Source: Neodontobutis hainanensis (Eukaryota > Chordata > Actinopteri > Gobiiformes > Odontobutidae). From it: DNA of 64,000 bases. Shown here one piece after another: positions 44,801 to 57,216 of the stretch (position 1 is the first letter of the stretch; each line of letters opens with the position of its first letter). Below the pieces are notes generated by a model that was not told the DNA's origin, did no database searches, and saw nothing but the letters and a program-made list of their open reading frames with translations. Where the stretch lies: NCBI GenBank assembly GCA_024349245.1, contig JALDNG010000004.1, positions 3,672,501-3,736,500 of the forward strand, given 5' to 3'. Both the position numbers and the translations under genes were made by a program.

Positions 44801-47800
44801 ATAGCTGGCACAGATGTGTCATCAAAACCTTTCAATGCACAAATCACAGTCCACATTGGCTTTGACTGTCTCTCTGTGGTTTGTCTAAAGGAAGTAGGAA
44901 TAACAGGGAACAGGAGCTGACGGGGAATATAATTCGGAAATGAGCCAGCCTCGCTTCCATTGACTCCCATTCAACAACTGTCAGAAAATCCATTTTTTAT
45001 TATTTAAATACTTACTTTAGAAACCAGAATTAGCTAATCATTGCTTCATTAAACAGCCACTTGGTAACATCAAAGGGGAAGTTTTCAAACAGCAAGTCAG
45101 ATTAAACTCACTAAAACAGTCAAAAAGATAGATACATTTCTTTTGTGAAGTTTCATAATTTTCCTTGTGTCTTTTATTTATTCTTTTCCACTTAGATCCC
45201 CTGCTTGTCAGTGTTTAGTCATCCCGGCGAGGAGGAAGAGGCCCCCGAGGGCTAGGCTCCTGTAAAACCACAACTCTAAACAGACAGTGCTATAAAATAT
45301 GGCATTTAAGCAACATAATGTATAAATGTCTGCCCAAGAAGCACATCTGCAGCCAATGAGAAGCTTGAACAAAGAAAAAGAACTGGACAAAATAAGAAAA
45401 ACTAATAAATTAAAAAAACAAGCAGATTATTAGAGGCTTGCTTTTATTAAAATGCAATAAGTGATGACTAAGATACTAACATGACAACCCCCCTGTATGA
45501 GCATCCTGTACGGGACAAAAGAAGGGCTGCAGGAGTGTTTTGAGAAACGGAGGAGATGTTTGGGACGGCGCTGAGCAGGGCTTCTGTTGAACACAAAACT
45601 GTACAGTCCAGGTGTAAAGAATTAGAGGAGATGGCACATCAAATGGAGTTGTACTTGGCCTCTTTCCTGTGGCCCGGGTGGCAGGAAATGCTCGACAGCA
45701 TCCTGTGAGCTGACCAGAGAGAGGCAGAGCGACGGGAGGGAGCAGCGAGGAGAGGATCGAGTGGGAGGTGAAGAACAGTAAAGGCTCTGTAGAAAATGTT
45801 TAACAACATCCTGCAGAGAAGAGGGATATTAGAGGACAGCGAGGGGATGAAGAGGCTTAGGGAGAAACTGGAGAAGGGGAACATGCTGTTGTGTAGGGCA
45901 GGACAGAACAAGGGAAAGTATGTTGAAGAGGAGCTAAAACAAACACAACCGAACATTAAGTTATATCAAAGTTTTCATTGTACAACACTGAAGTAACAAA
46001 CTACAGAAGTTACTGTTAACAATCAAAACATATCTGAAAATAATGGTGGTATTAATAAAAGCAACTTTTGCATTGCATATACCCTGTGTTTACAACAAGC
46101 TTTTTTGACAGTTTTTTTTATAATTAAATGTTTGCTCATGGGAGGATTTATAAGGTTTTTACAAATTACTTTTTACATGCATTAAAGCAAAATAATATAA
46201 ATTAATAAATTAATTTTTCCACACATGGCACTGCGCTGACAAAATACAGTATGACAGGTCACATATAACCAACTAAATTGTCAAAATAATTTTATTCTAT
46301 TTCTATCTATTTTATTAATTAATTAATTTATTTTTGTCCATCTTATCATTTTTAATTGCCTCCAGTGGCTTTAGCCCTGCCGGTTCCCAGTATACTACTC
46401 GACTCAGATCAGAACCTGGTTTGTTTTCATTTGCTTCATTCAGAACTACAATTTCATTACACATTGTAGAAATAAGCATCCTGTTAAGGTATTTTTTTAA
46501 GTATTTGTTCCACAGAGCATAAGATGAACAGGACAATGAGACAGACCAATAACGTGCCTATAAGAACACATGTGAGAGTCTCTGTTGTGACGTGACATAT
46601 TGTGATGTGTCAGAGTGAGCCTCATGTCTCCATTTGCTGTCTGTCCAACATGTGCCTGTCATATGGGCCCCTCTCTCAGCCTTCTGCTCCTTCAAAACGT
46701 CTTTTTAAAACGCTAATAATACCAGTCCATTACCACCCTACTCATACTGCGAGGCCCTAAAAAAAAAAACTTTCAAAGCTCTTCAAGTGCCTTCTTAGTA
46801 GTTAGAAGAGAAGATGGAAAAATATCAAGGGGGGAGGGGCCTCTGATGCTTTAAACACTACCTCGTCGTCATTACTGAGGAATGGAAGGAAGCCTTGCCA
46901 GCGCTTTCATTTCAGAATAAATATAGCATATTTTCTTGAGTTAATCATTTCTGTCCCGGTTACATATGTGTAACAAAAAACGTGCGTCTGCAGTGATAAA
47001 GTGACAAGGGTGGGGAGCTTATTGGACAGTTATTGTGGGAAGTACGAAGAGAAGAAAGAGGACCACCGCCAGAGAACTGTCTGTGGTCCTCCAAAACCTG
47101 CAGATGAAGTAATACCACTGTCAAATACAAAAGAGCACTGTAACCTTCTACTTGAGTCTCTTGTACAGTAAGTGGCAGCTTCTAGATAGGACATGTGTAA
47201 GGTCTACCATCACAGCCAGCAGATTTACAATTAAATGTATACCATACTAGTAATGCGAATAAAGAGAGACTACAAACATACAGCAGCACAAGTTCAGTCT
47301 TTAAAATGAACCTGAAGTAAACATAGTTGTTTTAAAAAAATTTGTAATTACTTAGTGGAGAAAAAAAAAGTTATTCACTAGAAAGGTTTATGCAGCAAGA
47401 GCAAAGAGAAAAGCTTCTGACAGTTAATAATGCACAAGATCAAGGGATGAATAAACTGTTAATTACTGTGGTTCACTGAAAAGCTAGGAAATAAAATGAC
47501 ATTTTAAACAAGAAAAATTATAGCAAAACCAGGCTTAAAAAGAACATGGGCAAACCTTGAAACATGTTGGATTCGAGCTGAGCATTAATTAGAGCAAAAA
47601 GCGACATCTGAAAAACCACAAATTAAAGGATACAGCATCTAATTTCCATGTATCACATTTGTTTATTTGAGCGGAGAAAGGTGATGTGTGCACACTGACT
47701 ATAGACACACTCACACAGAGAGTGCTTTGGTGGCACTGAGGAAAAACAAGTGGTAAAGACCAGGAGGAAGACAGTTTTGCGCCCACTTTAGTGCCAGCCT

Positions 47801-50800
47801 GTGGCTCTTTCATGTCGGGCCGGGCCTCCTGGGGTTGTAATGTGCCTCTTATTACACAAGCATTAGGCAATTATGCCACTGGCTTTTCATTGGCTTCCGA
47901 GAGCCACAGAAGAGCTTGTGGCTTCACACATGGACATTTGAAAGCATCTGCACATTCCTTCTCTTTAGGGGGAGGTTTTTTTTTTTTTTCCCTAGTGCTA
48001 CTTCTTTAAAACTCCCAATTGCTTTTGATTTGGTCTTGTGTTTTATTGTGCAGCCGACTGATGATTGCCATTTAGAAATAGAGTTTGCACGCACACAAAC
48101 ACAAAAAAAAAAAATGGGGGTATTTGAACGGAGAATCCCAATGTGGGGAAACAGACAGAAGCAACAACAGGCCTAAAATATAGTAAAATTTGTTAAATGC
48201 ATATTATCACCCATTAAACTACGGATAAATAGTAGATATTACAATGTTGCATCCTGATGATAGTTCTTAGTAATAGTGACAAATTTAAAGATGGCATATA
48301 TTTTAAGAATACATGTATATAGAAATGTGCTGTAGGTGTTAAAAATTGCAAAATCTTCTGTATAAATGTTTTAATATATGCTCCTCTCACTGGCGACACA
48401 CACTGTACCCCAGAGTTCCCCTGAAAGTCCACCTGGGCTGTGCTACTGCTGATTATGATGGGACAGTCAGTCTGCTGACAGCTCAATGACAGCTCCAACC
48501 AGCTTCACAGGAAACCAGAACATCAACATGTCAGGCGCAGAAGAGGAGGAACAAACATTACAGCACACTCATGCACAGACAAAGAGGATTTAAACACACA
48601 CACATCCCACTTGAACCCAGTCAAATAAGAGCACACCGCTTCCTAGTTAGTGAAATGTGTGTATTCTTAGACCCTCATATCCTGCGTCAGGATGGACTGA
48701 TGGCCCTCAAACACACACAGGCTTGCTCATAGAGGCTGGAGTATGGTGACCAGGTGGCCAACCCCTGGATCAGGCCCTTTTATGACTGCAGGACAGCTGA
48801 GGGCTGATCCCACTCGGCTCTGTCAGCACACATCCCAACCCAACTGACTGCAACATGCCATAACACGAGAGTGCTTTCCGGGAAGCTCTCAAACAAGGTC
48901 CGTCACCTCAAATGCCACCAAATAGAAACAAAGAGCTCCGTGCTGCTTCAAACAACCAACACATGAATGGACACTTCAGTAAAGGAAAAGGAAATGGTTT
49001 GTTGTTCTTTTTAATAATGACATTTGAGCTGGTTGTTAATGTAAAATTAATACAGTTAGCATGAAACAGAATATTCTTAGTCAATGAGGAAAACTTCATT
49101 AACATCTCGCCAGTCATGTCAAGGAACTTTACAAGACAAAATCCAACAATAGAAGAGATCGTTTTGGTCACAAATTTGACCTGATGTCCGGTCGTATGAT
49201 TATTTTTGAGTCATGCCAAATTTTAGGTTTGCCGTGTGTCCTTGTTGTGCTGTGTACAGGGGGTTATGCTCCCGACTGATGGTCAGGTGAAATTCGGCTA
49301 TGTCAGAAATTTTAGTCACAGCAAACCATACGTGTGAGCAAATAAATCATGAGCTTTGACTTCCTTCGTACGCGTTTTACTCGAACAGACGTTGGGGTTC
49401 TCTTTGAAACACTCTAAACTTGCACAGTGTATGTTTGGCTTAAGTAGAAAACCTCTGAAGACCCATACCCAAGAAGAGTGGCCGTCTGTAAGGACCAGCT
49501 GGGGTAAAATTAAGCAACCTGAAGGTTCCAAGTGGGAAATTTACTCAGGATTTGTTGTAGTCTCATAACTGTTGGCACAAAAGACCACCTAAAGCCCAAA
49601 TCTTTGGCTGAATTGATCTGAAGAAAACTGTTTCTGATTGCCCTGTTCAGCCTGCCAGCTTCAGGAGCATTGATTCCACGTTCACAGCTCACAAATACAG
49701 TGGACACACTACAGAGTGTTACATATCTAAAATTAAAAACCATGCATTCACGTAGATAAATGATGAAACAAATTTCCCTTGGGGATCAATAAAGTACTAT
49801 CTATCTATCTATCTAGAATATAAATCTACAGTAAAATCCGTGATTTGCAGCAATATACTATATATGATTTGGAGAAAGGGAATCAACCGAATTAATTTTT
49901 GCCTTACAGTGCAACACGTTTAAAAAAGTAATAATATAAAAAGATGAAATGCATGACTGTTTGGCTTCTCTTAACAAAGCCACAGCCAAAAGCAAAGGCT
50001 AGGCTGCATTTTGTTATATTCTATGCAATTTAACAATCAGAGCTGTTGACAAAATTGAGGAGATGAAATAAATGCCCTTGCTTCTATTGAATTGATTTAC
50101 ATGTAAGTGATTCTGGCTAGACGTGTTGGACCAATAGACACACATCTATTACACTAAGCCCTCCAGTGGTGTGGCTTAAAGAAGGAAAAAGAGCTGTGGT
50201 CAACTTGTTTGATTCTCCTGCGGTGAGTCCTAATACCCGCTTCTCTCCCACTTTTCTCCTTTCCCCTGAACACTACATCACAATCGTATGCATCAAATGG
50301 CCATAAAAAACGTATAGCAGAGCCCGGGGCTGGGGTTTTCTCCCCCCTAATCCCCCTAAACCTCTAACTGCAGGCCGAGCAATACAAGTGTTGTGGTGCA
50401 ATCTTCTCACAGAGCACAGGCCCTGAGAATAACATCAGAGAGGCCACAGATATTTATGGAATGAACCACAGGCTGTACACAGAAGTCAGCAGACACCACA
50501 ACACAGCTCACAAGATGCTGTATACAGCTCCTCGCAAATATACAGCACAAGACACAATGTGGAGAGTGTGGTCCAATGCTCGCCAGTGATGGATAACTGG
50601 AATTAAATGGACAAAGCGACACATGATGAAGCTGGGATATGATGTATAGATGCCACAAATCAGTTGTACTGGTTCAAGTTTGGTCTTAATAATATGCTCA
50701 GGGGCCTTAAATCAAAAAGAATGAGCAGCGATTGGTGTCCAGCCCCTTAGAAAGACTGATAGGCTCTGTAGAGAGTGGTGGGTTTGATTGCACACAGCGG

Positions 50801-53800
50801 TCAGGTATTCTGGTTCACAGATCAAAGATCAAATCCACTAACATTCATCTGGTTTCCTCTGGTTTGCTTTTGTAACTTTAGCTCAGAAAACACAAACCAA
50901 CTTTTCTTTTTTGTTTCGCTCACACAAGAAAAAGCAAATGACATTGTCTCATTTTCCAGGACGTTAGCTTGTGACACGTTATGTGCTGGGAGTCAAAAAA
51001 AAAACTTTCTGTTGACCTGTTCCCACAGAAAGAATGACAAATATCACTTTATCTCTAGGAACAAAAAGGTGCAGGGAGATATAATCCACCTTAAAGCCAC
51101 TGGAGGATTCGGTGGCCAAGTCTGAACTTCCCTTTCCCTTTACAACACATTGTCTGAAGTCTTTTAAAACATCAGCCCAAGCAAACCCACTCCCAGTGTC
51201 ATCTGTTGTCTCCATATGGGCCATCCCGTCTCATTCAAAGCATAAATTCTAGGTCAAACTTTAATAAGAAAGGAGGCGTATGATTTATTCTGCACAGCCG
51301 CTGTCCCCACTTTTAAACCAATTTGATGTTGTATTAATCCTGAGTGTCAAGGCCCTGTGAAATATGTCCTCAGCGCTCACCAGCACCAGGTGTTTCATTT
51401 GCTGCTCTGACAAAAAACAATGTTTATTCTGGCTGACCCTTCAATCCCGGCTTATTTTATCTTCCTTTGGTCGAGGAAAGAGGCAGAGCAGCAGAGTACA
51501 AAAGGAGCCAGGTGATTTAGAGTTGAACAAAATCTCAATTGGATATCCCTTTTTTTCATTTGGGATAGAGCTCTTTCTGAAAATCTTGCTTTAACATTAG
51601 CAAACAATTAGGTTACAACTTAATGGTAAGTGGTGAGAGCCGACGCTATAAAAGAGGCTAAAATAGAGTAATTACATCATGATACGACACATAAAGCAAC
51701 TAAAAAGATCAGAAAAAATGAAGGCTCCAGTGCAATTAAAGAGATTTAGCAAGTCGGTTTGGCTCTGCCCACAGTTCAGTGTTAATGACATGCTGGCACA
51801 TTTTCACAAAAACACAAAATTTGAAACAGCAAGAGTATATCCTAGGAATTAAAGCCTGAAAGTAAAAACCAAAAAAAGATAAAAACAACTTTGATTTAAA
51901 TAGCTCATGTCTGCTTGGGTAATCCCCACAGACACTACTGTTTGAAATTGTCACTTTATGTGACTCAAAGCAGTAGAAAAAGTAATTTTTTAAAGCTATT
52001 TCAGTCTGTCATTTTAATTCTTTCTGTACACATGTAAAGATATTACAGTTTAGCCTCTGGAAGAAGTGTATCATTGAGTTTTAACGCAGCTTAAAGAGTG
52101 TAGATGGGTGTAGGTCCTGGGTGTCACTGTGTGTGGCCCAAGCAGCTCTTATCCTTTGCTGCGGCAGCGAAGCAAAGCAGCGCACTTTTCACTGGTGTAA
52201 ACAAACGGGGAAATGGGGCACTTGGCAGCCGACTAAAGTGAGTGATGAAGCAAGTGTGCACTGAAGCATCTAATGAATCATTTGCTGGGAACTCAGAGTT
52301 TTATGAGGAAAAGAAAGATAAGGAGGGAAGACAAGAAAGACGGAGCCCAGCTGAGGGCGTTCAAAAAAATTATATAAAAAAGACGGGCATTTCATATGAA
52401 TCGCAAAGTACAAGGGAGCCACAGCTGTCATACAGACGCCTGAAAGACTTATTCAAAGCACAGCCCCGACGTGAGGACAAGAGATTAAATGGCATAAGTG
52501 GAAGGCTCTTATAATCCTGCTTCTCGCACAGCAGCAGCAGGGAGCGCCATGTGAACCCCGGTGACCGCTGGTAAATTTACAGAGGTGTCGCTGACGCTGT
52601 GACAGCTCCACACCTTTGAACTGAGCTGATGTGCTCACAGCTTATAAAGTAGCATTATTATTTACCTCACCTTCACACATCAGCCAGACTAATAAATGTA
52701 GAAATACAACCGGCGGTGCTGTGTTCCTATTACTGAAAGAACAAACAGCAGATTAGTTAGGTTTTTATAAACTATAGGTAAGAAAGTGTTTACACAAGAG
52801 GCCTTGCTTTGTGGATAAAGAAAACACTTTGCAGCATTTGCACTGATTCAAAAAGTGACATGAAACTATAAGTTGTACACAGTTAGTGAAGTCTTGAAGC
52901 TCTCAGTGTTACCGCAGTTTGGTTTTGGGAATTGGGACTTGACCTTTTTCTTTCTTTACTGTTTATTTTTGCAGTACATACACACTTACTGTATGTATAA
53001 CTATAGCGTCTCACACCACTACACAAAAAGAAAAAAAACATTTTCTGTGCAAATTTGATTTATTTGATACAAGAACTGCTGATTTGAGGTGGCAATTTAA
53101 CAGTGAGTGCATAGAAAGTACTCCAGTATGTTTAAAAGCATGCTCCAACTCCATGTATCAAAACATTGCAGTAAAGATAAGAGTACATTTGGACCAAATA
53201 CTATTGCGTTCCCATCATTTTCTGACCAGGTGAATTCACTTAGTGTCAAGCAGAAGGAAAGAAAATACATATTACACAACACACAGTACATCTACTTTTT
53301 ATCCCTCAGGAGACATGTATCTCTCTATTTCTCCATCCACACATAAGCGGCTGCAGTGTGGATGCTACTGGAGCAGGCAAGGGTGCACGTAACGCACTGC
53401 CAGGGATTTTTATTAGTAACAGGCAGGGTCCTGGCTTCAGTGAGCTGTGTTTATCTGTGGAAGGGAGATCCCCATCACAACCACTTATTAGGACATATAT
53501 GTGGGCTTAAGCAGGCAGCCATTCAACAGCAATATGGGGTTGGTTTTCTGACCACAGACTGTGGGACTGGGACCAGTTTAACCAACTCTGGAGAAACAGT
53601 GGGAAAGCAAGACAGATAGGAAATAACAAATAGTCAGAAAAAATGAAGAGATAAAAATGTAAAGAGAAATGTTTGGGATGAAAAGGATAGTTTGAGGTGA
53701 GCAGAAGGCAATGTAATAGAAGCCCTGAGAAAGGGAAGAAAATACAGGGGATTTTTTAAAAAACATGTTAAACACAGTTTAAAGCGAGAGAAAAAATATC

Positions 53801-56800
53801 CAAAAGAATCTGTGGCCTGCACACACCAATCAGCCATAACATGGAGAGAGGTTAAAGTCGATTACACTCTGGTTACCGTGGCACCTGCAGTGGGGGAAAT
53901 ATTTCTCATGTTGGGAGCAGGAAATGACCTGAGTGACTTTGACAAAGGCAATTGTAATGGATGGATAACTGAGTCCAAAACTGCAGCTTTTGTCAGGGGT
54001 TTCTTGTCCATAGCATAAATGTGATGTTCACAACTCACAGGTTTTATGTTATGGCTGATTTTGAAACTACAATTAATACTTTTAAGTTAATGTTTCATAG
54101 CATGCCCTCCTATGTCCCTGTTTCATGTGAGATAAAGCAAGCTCTGTACAGTCCTGCTTACAGGAAGTTTGTGAGAAAAAATAGTTTTAGATGAAATGAT
54201 TTGGTAGATGGGAGGGGAGAGTCTGTTGATACATCATGTTGACTTTGGTCTGCATCACCATTGACGCAGTAACCCTCTCTGCTGTTACTATAGTAACCAC
54301 CAGTACGGTCACTAATCAAAACAGAAAAAAGCGAAACAACCAGACACCATATTTTGTGGCAAAGGGATGCTCCGTACGTCTCTCTCAGACGAACCATGAG
54401 GTAAGCCAGTATGTGATGGAATCTCAAGCTGTGTCATCTAGGTGTGGGTTTTTCGGGAAATGTCTGGGATATTTTGAGACACACACACACACACATATAC
54501 ACACAGGCACACACAAACATTAACAGATGGAGAAACGTGCAGATATGAATGGATGCAAGAAGACTATATTGGCAGAAACGTATGTGATGAAAACAGTTGC
54601 TGATGCTTTACACAGCATGTCATGTAAGCAGTGGAGGAAACAGAAGACTGTGGCACCATTCGCTCACAAGGAAGGAACAAATGAATCTTGAAGAAAATAT
54701 TGAGAGAAATGTGGGGGATGTTTGTAAAGCATTAAAAATACAAGGATTACTCCAGTATTGTGTAAATAAAGGTGACGTCATGGTCTATTGGTCCATTGTT
54801 ACTATGGCTATAAAATAAGGTTGCTGAAATGCAGGTTACCCAAATAAAATAAATTATTTACTATTTTATAAAAACTATAAAATATTCATTAGCAACAGAT
54901 GACAAATACTTATTTTAAAGTGCACTGTCAATGGGCAAACAAAACTTAAACTCATCTCTTAACACACAGTGCCCTTTCTAAAGGCGGAACAGAATTTCTT
55001 CAGGGTATTTAAGAGGGTGGTCCCCATTGAATCCAAGACTCGTGCTCTACAAGAAGCTTTCAATTAAGTGTTCCATGAATAAAAAAAAATCCTTGGAGCA
55101 ATGAGAGAAGGTTGGAGTGGGGAATAAAAGATCTGTGAGATTTTAGAGAGGGCTCAAACCACAAGAAAGTCAGGACTGGATGCGTGCTGGACATCCCCCG
55201 ACTCTTGTAGTTGGAAAAAGCTTGCTTTTCAAGACAGGAAAATGATTTCAGCTGTGTAAATTGACAGCGGCCTTGTAGGTAAAGATGGAGAGGGAGAAAG
55301 AGAGGAAGCAAACAGCCCTGTGTCATAATTCTTGCTTAGTAAAAGAGTCACTGGGGACCAACTCCTTTAGGGGAAATATGTTTTACCATCACAAGATCAA
55401 ATGAAATGGTGTTAATTGTTACCAAATGAGCTCAATGGTGGATATCAACTTAGCCCTGCAACCCTACAGTTAAACAAGTTTATTTTACCTCCTTTGAAGC
55501 AATCTATCTGCTCTGAATGGTAAACATATCAAGCTCCAAAGTGTGTCAGAACCATGGTCGGTGAAAACTTGTCAAGATATTCTCTGCTGGGATGTTTACA
55601 CATGCTTGCTATTTTGGCCTTCACTTCTCTTTTCTTACAGGGTGGCATTACAGTAAATCCCAGTTTGAGGCATTGCGATCATCTCATATACAGTAGACAA
55701 TAACAGCCAACATGGCTTCTTGGATCCGTCATTCAATTATGACAGCGGATGTAATTAGCGGTGGACTTTAAACAGAACTGCAGCAAATGGCTACTGGGAC
55801 TAACAGACGTATATCTTCTCAAAGCCACAGTTGGTTATAGATTGTAAACACACATTGGTTTGCATAATTACAGACTCTCACGATGACTTTCTCTATACTA
55901 CTTGGGAGAGCACACACAGTGGGGTTGAGCACAGATAGAGCATATCACAACGGCTTATCACGGTATGTCAAACAAGTCCACAATTTCAGCATAACCAATC
56001 ATATGACTCAGTGAGATTGTCCCAAATTAAAGGGCAGTTGTGCTCAGGGAAGGTGGTAAGTGTATAATGCCTAGTTAGGGATAAAAGAATGAACATAGAG
56101 AGTGGTTTGACATAATTCCTGGGTTTTCGTCGCAGAAAGGAAGTGGTGGCTCTTGGCTTCTGTGTGCAGAGGTTCAAGGGGTGAGTAAATGTTGGCGTTT
56201 CAAGGACTATACACAATTTTGTTTGTGTAGTATATAACACATTTAATCTGCAGCAGCATGACTAAATATAGACATCCTTGTGTGGCTTTGTTGTTTGGAT
56301 GGTCACAGGGATGCATGTTTATTTCAGGGTGGAGCATCATGTAAGTGCATCAATGTCTGCAAGAAGATGTGGGCACTGCAGCCACAGACCCACCATTCCT
56401 CAAACTACCAGCATCTGAACATTACTGGCCAATATGGGGAGATATTGAATGACAGGTCTAACTGGCTTTTGGGGTATATTAAAAAAAAATAAAAAATTAA
56501 AAATCGAAAAGGAGAAAAAAAAGCTAATTTACCATAGCCACAAGATCATTATTTATCATTTGACAATATAACAACATGGCCGACATATCCCTGGAATAAA
56601 TCTAGGCACTGTGTCCATGGAGACGGCCCAATTTACTCCCTTTACTTGTATTTACTTGAACCAAAACAAACAGAAAACATGTAAGTATGGTACACTCTGG
56701 GAAACAGGAAGGCTAAAAGGTACACCCAAAAAGTCCCTTCAAAACAGTAGCTATGGTTACTGATCAATCCCATACTTGCTCTAATACATCAAAAGAGTAA

Positions 56801-57154
56801 ATAAAAGCCTTTAAGGGAGATAGCTTGGATACTCTGGAAGAAATTTGGACAATGCTGGACAGACTGTATTTCTCTCCATCTTGATGCCTTAATGATTACA
56901 GATTGCCAGACGTGCCCAAAGGCCTAGACCCCCTCAGTCTCACTGCTTGGTGCAATCTGCTCGGATATGACACTTTCACTAACTGAAGGCAGCAATGAAG
57001 GCTGAAGTGGCCTCTACTCTCTTTTGTTGTCCACTTTTCCTTTTTTCTCCGTTTTACGTCTTGTGTCAGCTCACATCTCACTTGCAGCTGCACAAAGCAT
57101 TAGGCACCACTTTTATCTCCCTCATTACATGTGTTTGCCAGCTCCATATCTACC

Positions 57155-57216
<62 letters not shown>

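Noticed and set aside
52242..52640. Charged plus-strand frame and Cys/Arg-rich minus-strand frame in a GC-richer patch
   Set aside because: No recognisable family, no splice fit to VPS13B, and low-complexity composition.
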